This document shows positions 1 to 5,255 of a stretch of DNA of 5,787 bases, piece after piece. The stretch is from Chitinophagaceae bacterium (lineage in GTDB: Bacteria > Bacteroidota > Bacteroidia > Chitinophagales > Chitinophagaceae), in the NCBI GenBank assembly GCA_020846105.1, contig JADLEN010000264.1, positions 1 through 5,787 on the forward strand, written 5' to 3'. A program made the position numbers and the translations under genes. The notes beneath the pieces are model-generated. The model did no database searches, was not told where the DNA came from, and worked only from the letters and a program-made list of their open reading frames with translations. The first letter of the stretch is position 1. Each line of letters starts with the position of its first letter.

Positions 1-135
1 ATTTTAGAAAAAACCGACTTTCGTAGCGCCTACAATTACAGCATTCACCCAGAGCGCAACCGTATCAAAAAAGCAAAATTTGCACAAGCAGGACTTGCAG
101 GTTTGTTGCAGCATTATGATATCGTGATAGCGTAG
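1..135 (+). CDS. C-terminal end of an unidentified protein (5'-partial)
   Basis: An open frame enters from the left edge in frame 1 and runs 44 codons to a TAG at 133-135, ending in residues '...GLLQHYDIVIA'. The fragment is mixed and basic, with a stretch 'HPERNRIKKAKFAQAG' that looks like ordinary globular protein, and its base composition resembles the right-hand genes more than the AT-rich neighbour. No start lies inside the window, so the gene begins upstream. It converges on the DUF2971 gene, with 81 bp between the two stop codons. I do not recognise the family. A chance open frame of this length is possible, but the protein-like composition argues against it. Confidence 0.5.
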   Translation: MLEKTDFRSAYNYSIHPERNRIKKAKFAQAGLAGLLQHYDIVIA

Positions 136-190
136 CTGCTATTCTTATTCCACCACTATGCGCTCTCGCTGCACATTTCCTGCATCGTTG

Positions 191-227
191 TTGGTGGAAA
201 TTGAATAAAACAATTTCTAAACACCAA
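191..227. repeat. Bulged hairpin spanning the DUF2971 stop codon
   Basis: Bases 191-203 (TTGGTGGAAATTG) pair with 211-217 (CAATTTC) and 222-227 (CACCAA). This gives a 7-bp inner and 6-bp outer stem, a 7-nt AATAAAA loop and a 4-nt TAAA bulge. The right arm covers the last codons and the TAG stop (217-219) of the minus-strand gene. It sits between two converging genes, so a 3'-end role in termination or mRNA protection is the natural reading. Neither side carries a clear T-tract, so it is not a classical intrinsic terminator. Bases 148-155 (TTCCACCA) can pair instead with 192-199. Confidence 0.5.
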
Positions 228-1122
228 GGGCGGCGAAAAAATTCAACCTTTTTTTATAGTCTATCGCTTCAAACGACTTATTTTCCCATACCATCTCAAT
301 CATTTCAACATTCAAACTCTTGGCATATTGTAACAACTGCTCCTTTTGTTTGTCGTTGGTAAAGCTCGAAACAAAAATCGCCTCAATGCAATCAGTAACA
401 TCTAACATCATAGTTCTGTCAAATACCATTTCGCCACGAATTTGCTGAAAGCTACAATTGTCCTTATCAAACATTGCCCCAATACGAAATTCATTTTCAC
501 CAGTGTAATCTTTGTGTTTACAGAATATCGATTCCTTTGTCTGTTTTTTAAGTTCCTCTTTGTATTGTTCCTTTCCTACCTTTTGTAGGTGATCCATTTG
601 AATATCCCCTACTTTTTTCATAGACAATTCTTGATAGGTTAGGTATTTGACATCACCTGTAATTAGTTCAATTTTTTCTCTTTTTTTTGAAAGGATCTTT
701 TCTTTTGAAAATGCAATACAAACGCCCGAATATTTGTCGGCATATTGATCCCACATTCTCGGCTTTGCAAATCCAAACAATTCTTCGTTACCCTTAAATT
801 GTGTATGAAAACTTGGACTCGCAAAATCTTCGCCCATAGTGTTTTTACAGAAACAAATCATACAAAATCGATTTTCCATATCATCTACAAAATCATGTAA
901 TTCGTTTTCGTCATTATTTAGTTGTTCAGATTCAATTCTAGTTGATTTATAACTCATCACACTTCTTTCTGATGTTTTGCTTTCTATCGGGTCGTTAGAT
1001 TTACGAGATAGGCTAAATTGTAATTCTTGTTTATAAAGAATAAAATCAATCGCTGTTGAAGCTTTGGTGTAATGATAAATGATATCATCGTTATAAATTC
1101 TTTTAAAAAATTCAATATCCAT
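217..1122 (-). CDS. DUF2971 domain protein
   Basis: A 301-residue protein with the hallmarks of DUF2971 in order: 'IIYHYTKASTAIDFI' near residues 14-28, 'SNDPIES' at 42-48, a Cys-rich 'MICFCKN' at 88-94, 'PRMWDQYADKYSGVCIAF' at 121-138, and 'FCKHKDYTGENEFRI' at 200-214. The length suits the family. I know of no established biochemical function. The early H-Y-T and late E-x-R motifs loosely recall ADP-ribosyltransferase folds, but that is only a thought. The ATG at 1120-1122 is preceded by AAGG with an 8-nt spacer and by a TATTTTTG box, which supports this start. There is no signal peptide or membrane segment, so it is probably cytosolic. The gene is much more AT-rich than its neighbours and stands alone on its strand, which suggests horizontal acquisition. 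Confidence 0.85.
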   Translation of the reverse strand: MDIEFFKRIYNDDIIYHYTKASTAIDFILYKQELQFSLSRKSNDPIESKTSERSVMSYKSTRIESEQLNNDENELHDFVDDMENRFCMICFCKNTMGEDFASPSFHTQFKGNEELFGFAKPRMWDQYADKYSGVCIAFSKEKILSKKREKIELITGDVKYLTYQELSMKKVGDIQMDHLQKVGKEQYKEELKKQTKESIFCKHKDYTGENEFRIGAMFDKDNCSFQQIRGEMVFDRTMMLDVTDCIEAIFVSSFTNDKQKEQLLQYAKSLNVEMIEMVWENKSFEAIDYKKRLNFFAALGV

Positions 1123-1166
1123 AATATTTACCTTGTTGTTTTTATATTTTGGTCAACCCTTATCTC

Positions 1167-1174
1167 CAAAAATA
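1167..1174 (-). promoter_or_regulatory. Candidate -7 box (TATTTTTG) for the DUF2971 gene
   Basis: On the minus strand, TATTTTTG matches the Bacteroidota -7 consensus TAnnTTTG at all six fixed positions. It lies 44 bp before the ATG and would give a leader of roughly 35-40 nt. A TTG lies upstream, but only 14 bases away, shorter than the usual spacing, so the -33 part is weak. Confidence 0.4.
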
Positions 1175-1284
1175 AAGAAAATAATTTTCAAGAATCAGTT
1201 ACTTTTAATTGCATTTACCCCTAACTTTATACTTATGCATATAGCTACAATGCACATACACGCGCCACCTGTCCCCGAAAGCCC

Positions 1285-1464
1285 AAAAAGCTAAAAAATA
1301 GCCTTGCAGGTGTTCCCGAAGGGCTAAAAATTAGAAAAATAAGGTTTCGGGATATTCCCGAAGGCTTAAAAATCAGAAAAATGACCTTTCGGGATATCCC
1401 GAAGGGGCAAAAATCAGAAAAACAAGCCTTCGGGATGTTCTGGACGCTTAAATCATTCATTTTT
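1285..1464 (+). repeat. Tandem array of four hairpins with 15-nt A-rich linkers (41-42 bp period)
   Basis: Four imperfect inverted repeats follow at constant spacing: 1300-1325 (9 of 11 pairs), 1341-1367 (11 of 12 pairs, TAT loop), 1383-1408 (10 of 11 pairs, core palindrome TTCGGGATATCCCGAA) and 1424-1449 (10 of 11 pairs). Linkers at 1326-1340, 1368-1382 and 1409-1423 match AAAAATCAGAAAAAT with at most one change each. A more divergent linker lies at 1285-1299. Bases 1274-1284 look like the right arm of a fifth, decayed hairpin whose left arm no longer pairs, and 1450-1464 is a degenerate last linker. G-T pairs occur in every hairpin, as expected for plus-strand RNA. The array ends 35 bp before the DUF6261 start. 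Its function is unknown; a structured leader, a binding platform for an RNA-binding protein, or a separate ncRNA are all possible. Confidence 0.85.
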
Positions 1465-1484
1465 AATACTTAAAACTATATTTT

Positions 1485-2237
1485 ATGTTGTTTACAGGAT
1501 TAGACTTTTCAAAACTACGCAACGCCGAGTTGCTCCAATTTATTACCGATATAATAGATATTATCATTATCAGCAACCCTGCACAGCTTAATGTAGCGGC
1601 GCAGTTGCTGGCTTTGCAAAATATCCGTACCGAGATAGAAGCCCTATTTATGACCGACCAAGGCAGCGATACCACGCCCCGTATACAAGCTGCCGACCGC
1701 CGCCGCGACGAAGCCATTTTAGGTATTACTAATATTGCAAACGCCTTTAGCTATCATTACGACCCTGCCAAGCGTGCCGCTGGCGTATCTATTGCCGATA
1801 ACTTGCGTATGTATGGCAGCACTATTGCCAACCAAAATTATATGGCAGAAACTACCCTTATCCGCAACTTTTTGCAAGATGCCGATACCAAACAAGAAAT
1901 AATGAATGCCGTAGGCGTGCTAGACCTTGCCGATTGGCTTACCGAACTGCGCCAAGCCAATGACGATTTTCACGCCAAGTACCTCTTGCGCAGCCAAGAG
2001 ATAGGTGCTGCCAACCCCAATACTATCAGGGAAAAGCGCCTTGATGCTGGGCAGCGTTACTATACCCTCCGCGATACTGTTGGTGCCTACCATACCATCA
2101 ACAACGGTATCAACCCTTGGGGCAAAGCGGTAAATGACATCAATGCCATTATCTCACAATACAATGTACTATTGGCTGGGCGCGCCAACGAGCCGCTGCC
2201 ACCTGCACCTACGCCAGTGCCACCGCCACAAGGCTAA
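1485..2237 (+). CDS. DUF6261 family protein
   Basis: A 250-residue protein that I recognise as DUF6261, a Bacteroidota family of unknown function. Supporting features are the N-terminal 'FSKLRNAELLQF' (8-19), 'ADRRRDEAILG' (70-80), 'YHYDPAKRAAG' (90-100), a 'MYGS...AETTLIRNFLQD' segment (109-132) and 'LDLADWLTELRQANDDF' (146-162). It appears mostly helical, with no signal peptide or clear transmembrane segment; the Ile-rich stretch at 23-29 is too short. The C-terminus is an unusual Pro-rich tail, 'PLPPAPTPVPPPQG'. The ATG at 1485 is the only sensible start, since the family motif begins at once, and it has no Shine-Dalgarno sequence, only an AT-rich upstream as is common in this phylum. The hairpin array precedes the gene and a strong terminator follows it, so it appears monocistronic. 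Confidence 0.82.
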   Translation: MLFTGLDFSKLRNAELLQFITDIIDIIIISNPAQLNVAAQLLALQNIRTEIEALFMTDQGSDTTPRIQAADRRRDEAILGITNIANAFSYHYDPAKRAAGVSIADNLRMYGSTIANQNYMAETTLIRNFLQDADTKQEIMNAVGVLDLADWLTELRQANDDFHAKYLLRSQEIGAANPNTIREKRLDAGQRYYTLRDTVGAYHTINNGINPWGKAVNDINAIISQYNVLLAGRANEPLPPAPTPVPPPQG

Positions 2238-2249
2238 TACCTAGGACAC

Positions 2250-2285
2250 AAAAGAGGCAACCTAAAAAATTAGATTGCCTCTTTT
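2250..2285. terminator. Bidirectional intrinsic terminator between convergent genes
   Basis: AAAAGAGGCAA (2250-2260) pairs perfectly with TTGCCTCTTTT (2275-2285). After one C/A mismatch a further CTAA/TTAG stem closes an AAAA loop at 2266-2269. The A-run on one side and the T-run on the other make it a terminator in both directions. It lies 12 bp after the DUF6261 stop and 18 bp after the lipoprotein stop. Confidence 0.9.
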
Positions 2286-2303
2286 ATATATCGTGGTTTG
2301 GTA

Positions 2304-2765
2304 TTAGTTCTTTTTGGTGTAATACTCAACAAATTCGTATTTCAAATTCATATTATCAAGGGTAAACTCGCCTTTGGAACTTAGGGTGAGCTTATTGCCA
2401 CTGAGTGCATAGGTCACGGTATCCGAAGTCTGAAATGGTGCAAAACCTTCGATAACATAGGTAAATTTGGTAATAATGCTGCTACCACTCACCACATAAG
2501 TGCCCGAGCGGTATACGGTATCATTTCTTCTATGGATAAAGGTTTTGTCGGTATTGTAGCTGAGTAAAGAGCTGTCGGCGTCATAGTCTATAGCAGTCTC
2601 CTTCAGGTTGCCATTCTGCCATTCTTTAAAATTGGCAGCGGTTTGCATCCATACACCGCTGATATCGGCGGCGGGTGTGGTATTTTTATCCTCGTCTTTT
2701 TTGCAAGAGCTAATGGTGTATGCCGTGCAGATGGCAAATAGCAGGTACAGTAGTTTTGTTTTCAT
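2304..2765 (-). CDS. Lipocalin-like lipoprotein
   Basis: A 153-residue precursor with a type II signal peptide: basic 'MKTK', a hydrophobic core, and a lipobox 'ISSC' with the lipidated cysteine at 21. The following 'KKDED' fits the lipoprotein export signal (K followed by two acidic residues) described in Bacteroidota, which predicts display on the outer face of the outer membrane. The mature part has 'ISGVWMQTAANFKEWQNG' followed by alternating beta-strand patterns such as 'SGTYVVSGSSIITKF' and 'TYALSGNKLTLSS'. This is typical of the small lipocalin-like lipoproteins of this phylum, which have no assigned ligand. The ATG start gives a proper signal peptide. It has its own promoter box just upstream and shares the downstream terminator with DUF6261. 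Confidence 0.8.
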   Translation of the reverse strand: MKTKLLYLLFAICTAYTISSCKKDEDKNTTPAADISGVWMQTAANFKEWQNGNLKETAIDYDADSSLLSYNTDKTFIHRRNDTVYRSGTYVVSGSSIITKFTYVIEGFAPFQTSDTVTYALSGNKLTLSSKGEFTLDNMNLKYEFVEYYTKKN

Positions 2766-2791
2766 GTTGTTTGTTGTTTTAGTATTGGGCG

Positions 2792-2799
2792 CAAAGATA
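2792..2799 (-). promoter_or_regulatory. -7 box (TATCTTTG) of the lipoprotein gene
   Basis: On the minus strand, TATCTTTG is a perfect match to the Bacteroidota TAnnTTTG consensus, 26 bp before the lipoprotein ATG and inside the 77-bp gap after the methyltransferase gene. It would give a leader of about 20 nt. No TTG is seen at the expected -33 distance. It suggests that the lipoprotein is transcribed separately from the genes upstream. Confidence 0.55.
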
Positions 2800-2842
2800 G
2801 TGGCATTCCATTAAAATCTCTATGTTCATTTTGCCACAGCCC

Positions 2843-3637
2843 TTATTGCTGCACGGTATAATACACGCAGGTGGTAATAAAATTGCGCAGGTAGGGTATG
2901 CTGCCAATAAAGCCCAACTGCTTGCGGGGCTGCAGGCCAAATTTGTATTTGTAAATAGGGTTGATGAGGTAGTGCTGCTTGTGCACCACGCGTAGCCCTG
3001 CATTCTTAATATACTGCTCAAATTGGCCAATGGTGATTTTGGTATCCCAGATTTCTTGCAAGGCTATGATGGTGCCTTCGCTCTCGCCCATAGCTTTGAG
3101 CATGCTTTTGTACATAGGCCATGGCAAGATATGGTAATAGGGTAGCTTGCTGGCTAGTTTGGTTTCGCACACTTGCTGGTGCCCACCAAAAGGCATGTGC
3201 CAAGGCGGAAAGCCAAAGAATATTTGCCCGCCAGGGCGCAAAAACCTAGTGAGGTGTGGGATAAATTTGTGCTGCTCGGGCACGTGCTCTATCACATCTT
3301 TGAGTATAATGATGTCGAATGTGCCTTCATATTTTGCCACAAAATCATCGTCGTAGATATTTTGGCTCAGCAGCGTGGCAGTGCCTTTGGCTACATATTC
3401 TGTAAGAAAATCTTTGGCGTGCTCTATCCTTGCCGCTGCCAAATCTACGCCCACACAATTGCAGCCACGTTGCAAGAAAGGTTTCAGCACGCCCCCCTCG
3501 GCACAGCCCACCTCTAGCACCGTAGTAGCAGCATTGATGGTGTGGGTATCCGCTATAAAGGGCAGTACATAGTTTTCAGAATTCTCGACCTGCTGATCGA
3601 AACGTACTTGGATATTTTTGTGTTGTATGAGCGCCAA
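2843..3637 (-). CDS. Class I SAM-dependent methyltransferase (TTG start)
   Basis: A 264-residue enzyme with a Rossmann-type SAM-binding core: motif I 'VLEVGCAEGG' (40-49), an acidic residue after strand 2 in 'VGVDLAAARIEHAK' (D65), 'DIIILKDVIEHV' (108-119), and 'LRPGGQIFFGFPPW' (133-146). This places it with the UbiG/Methyltransf_11-type superfamily. The substrate cannot be told: the C-terminal third is specific and contains aromatic and basic patches ('LINPIYKYKFGLQPRK'). The N-terminal 'DQQVENSENYVLPFI' resembles related Bacteroidota methyltransferases as I remember them, so little is missing at the front. No ATG occurs in any frame between the upstream stop and this coding region. TTG at 3635-3637 is the best start. 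A TAAATTTA near-match to the -7 box at 3671-3678 could serve as promoter. Otherwise it is co-transcribed with aroF, 49 bp upstream. Confidence 0.85.
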   Translation of the reverse strand: MALIQHKNIQVRFDQQVENSENYVLPFIADTHTINAATTVLEVGCAEGGVLKPFLQRGCNCVGVDLAAARIEHAKDFLTEYVAKGTATLLSQNIYDDDFVAKYEGTFDIIILKDVIEHVPEQHKFIPHLTRFLRPGGQIFFGFPPWHMPFGGHQQVCETKLASKLPYYHILPWPMYKSMLKAMGESEGTIIALQEIWDTKITIGQFEQYIKNAGLRVVHKQHYLINPIYKYKFGLQPRKQLGFIGSIPYLRNFITTCVYYTVQQ

Positions 3638-3686
3638 TGGATGTAGTGTTTTTTGATTGCTTGAAGGCTGTAAATTTATACAGAAA

Positions 3687-4745
3687 TTATTTATTGGGCA
3701 CTGCTTGTTCCAATTGTTTTTTAATGCTCTCGTCGTGTATTATCTGCCACAATGCTGCAATGTATTGCTTGTCTAATGCCTGTAAATGACCTTGCTGGCA
3801 GCGGGTATCTAATATTTCGCGCCAGCGCTCGGGCTGGTAAGCGGTTAGGTTGTTTTGTCTTTTTATAGCGCCCATTTGTGCACTTATCTCCATCCGTTTG
3901 GCTAGTAAGTCTATTATTTCGGCATCTATATTATCGGCCGTTTGGCGCAGGTCTTCAAGGACTAGGTTGTGGGTAGGCACCGATGTTTTGCGCACTTCTA
4001 GCTGGGCCATTAAGGCGTGCAACTCTTGTGGTGTTATCTGCTGTGCGGCATCGGTCCAGGCCTCTTTTGGTTGGCAATGGGTTTCTATCATCAAGCCATC
4101 AAAGCCAATATCCAAAGCCTTTTGCGCCACTTGGCCCACCAATGCAGCTTGGCCAGTGATATGGCTGGGGTCGCAGAAAATAGGTAGCTGCGCAAAACGC
4201 CTTCTGAGCTCTATAGGTATAATCCAGTTGGGCTGATTACGAAAATTATTACTGCTTTTATAAGTAGAAAATCCGCGATGCACCGCAGCCACATCTGTGA
4301 TGCCCGCCGCCATTATGCGCTCTATGGCACCTTGCCACAAATCCACATCTGGGTTCACGGGGTTTTTCACCATTATGGGTATTGCTATCCCCTTTAGCGC
4401 ATCGGCAATATGCTGCACCTGAAAAGGGTTTACTGCAGTGCGTGCACCTATCCACAAACAGTCTATGCCATATTTAAGTGCTAGCGCTACATGCTCTGCC
4501 TCTGCCACTTCGATAGCTATCTTGTAGCCAAAATGTTGTTTGATTTGTTGTAGCCAAGCAAGCGCTTCTTCACCTTTACCCTCGAAAGAGCCAGGCCGCG
4601 TGCGGGGTTTCCACACACCTGCCCTGAAAAGCTGCAAGGGCAAGCCCTTCATGCCCTCGGCGGTTTGCCACAATTGTTCTAGGCTTTCTGCACTGCAAGG
4701 GCCTGCTATCAAATATGGCTTGGGGGCTTGGTGAAAAAATGACAT
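3687..4745 (-). CDS. aroF: Bifunctional DAHP synthase / chorismate mutase
   Basis: A 352-residue fusion from ATG 4743-4745. Residues 1 to about 250 form a type I-beta-like DAHP synthase, which condenses phosphoenolpyruvate with erythrose 4-phosphate, the first step of the shikimate pathway. Visible motifs are 'IAGPCSAES' (13-21), 'RAGVWKPRTRPGSFEG' (41-56), 'WIGARTAVNPF' (98-108), 'KNPVNPD' (127-133) and 'HRGFS' (156-160). Expected metal ligands are C17, H195 (in DPSH), E221 (in IETH) and D232 (in TDAAQQ). Residues about 260-345 form an AroQ-type chorismate mutase (chorismate to prephenate), with R267, R284, K295, R307, S340 and Q344 at the spacing of the E. coli enzyme's R11, R28, K39, R51, S84 and Q88. 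A TTG two codons upstream also opens the frame, but the ATG is preferred. The fusion is typical of Bacteroidota, where the mutase part may also give feedback control. Confidence 0.95.
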   Translation of the reverse strand: MSFFHQAPKPYLIAGPCSAESLEQLWQTAEGMKGLPLQLFRAGVWKPRTRPGSFEGKGEEALAWLQQIKQHFGYKIAIEVAEAEHVALALKYGIDCLWIGARTAVNPFQVQHIADALKGIAIPIMVKNPVNPDVDLWQGAIERIMAAGITDVAAVHRGFSTYKSSNNFRNQPNWIIPIELRRRFAQLPIFCDPSHITGQAALVGQVAQKALDIGFDGLMIETHCQPKEAWTDAAQQITPQELHALMAQLEVRKTSVPTHNLVLEDLRQTADNIDAEIIDLLAKRMEISAQMGAIKRQNNLTAYQPERWREILDTRCQQGHLQALDKQYIAALWQIIHDESIKKQLEQAVPNK

Positions 4746-4748
4746 AGG

Positions 4749-4756
4749 CAAAGGTA
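4749..4756 (-). promoter_or_regulatory. TACCTTTG box directly upstream of aroF
   Basis: On the minus strand, TACCTTTG fits TAnnTTTG perfectly but ends only 3 bases before the aroF ATG. If it is active, transcription would start at or very near the ATG and give a leaderless mRNA. No TTG is seen at the -33 distance. It may be a chance match, with aroF transcribed from further upstream. Confidence 0.3.
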
Positions 4757-4790
4757 AATGGAATTTGTGGGGAGGGATAATAAAATGAAC

Positions 4791-5228
4791 TTATAGCTGC
4801 TTTTGCATAGCGGTATGCGGGATACCTACTTCTGCAAATGGCGCACCATAGCTAGTGTAGCCTAGCTTTTGATAAAAAGCTTCGGCGTATTGGCGTGCGT
4901 GCAAATGTATTTCCAAGACACCCTTTTTACGCGCATCATTTTCTGCATTAGTTATTAATTGCTTGCCCAAGCCTTTGCCTTGCATATCCGCAGCCACAGC
5001 CATTTGTCGTAGTTTCAGCCTATTGCCGCCCATGTTTTTGAGCATTAAGCAAGCCACTACTTTAGTGTCTATTACAGCTACCCAAATATCATCTTCTTTG
5101 TCGGCACTTGTATCTTCATTGTGTAGCGACAGGCCCAATGGCACACGCAATACTTGATGGCGCAAGTCATAAACTTGGGCATACATAGCATGTTGTGTAT
5201 CGATAGAAAAATATTGTACGGTTTGCAT
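4791..5228 (-). CDS. GNAT-family N-acetyltransferase (ElaA-like)
   Basis: A 145-residue GNAT domain with the central strand 'LKLRQMAVAADMQGKGLGKQL' split over motif A: 'LRQMAVAA' (73-80), then the acetyl-CoA pyrophosphate loop 'QGKGLGK' (83-89). Motif B is 'LHARQYAEAFYQKLGY' (109-124). The C-terminal 'EVGIPHTAM' (133-141) is characteristic of ElaA-type members. It transfers an acetyl group from acetyl-CoA to an amine; the substrate is unknown. The N-terminal 'YDLRHQVLRVPLG' is also usual for this subgroup. The ATG at 5226-5228 starts a full-length domain. It lies 27 bp after the stop of the preceding gene and 45 bp before aroF, which suggests an operon, though no pathway link is apparent. Confidence 0.88.
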   Translation of the reverse strand: MQTVQYFSIDTQHAMYAQVYDLRHQVLRVPLGLSLHNEDTSADKEDDIWVAVIDTKVVACLMLKNMGGNRLKLRQMAVAADMQGKGLGKQLITNAENDARKKGVLEIHLHARQYAEAFYQKLGYTSYGAPFAEVGIPHTAMQKQL

Positions 5229-5255
5229 AAAAGTGGGTGGTCTTAGAAAGGTGTA

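Noticed and set aside
1228..1235. TATACTTA as the promoter -7 box for DUF6261
   Set aside because: It has two mismatches to TAnnTTTG and a short 16-base distance to TTG, too weak to list as a feature.
1270..1435. CRISPR array
   Set aside because: The parts between the palindromic pieces are nearly identical and only 15 nt long, so they are not unique spacers. No cas gene is present.
1270..1449. REP/BIME element or cluster of intrinsic terminators
   Set aside because: The hairpins lack the conserved flanking tetranucleotide of REP elements and lack T-tracts after the stems; an A-rich linker follows each one instead.
1245..1460. Minus-strand 71-codon open frame across the array with a 14-residue pattern such as 'FLIFKPSGISRN'
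   Set aside because: The pattern follows from the 42-bp DNA period. One unit is 41 bp, so homologous units are read in different frames, and the G-T pairing favours a plus-strand RNA. No start signal was seen.
4258..4455. Open frames in other phases inside aroF and inside the methyltransferase gene, on both strands
   Set aside because: They overlap strongly supported enzyme domains, show no family motifs, and have low-complexity or Cys/His-rich translations typical of out-of-phase reading.
5226..5255. Promoter for the acetyltransferase gene in the 27-bp gap
   Set aside because: No TAnnTTTG match was found; the short gap is better explained by co-transcription with the preceding gene.
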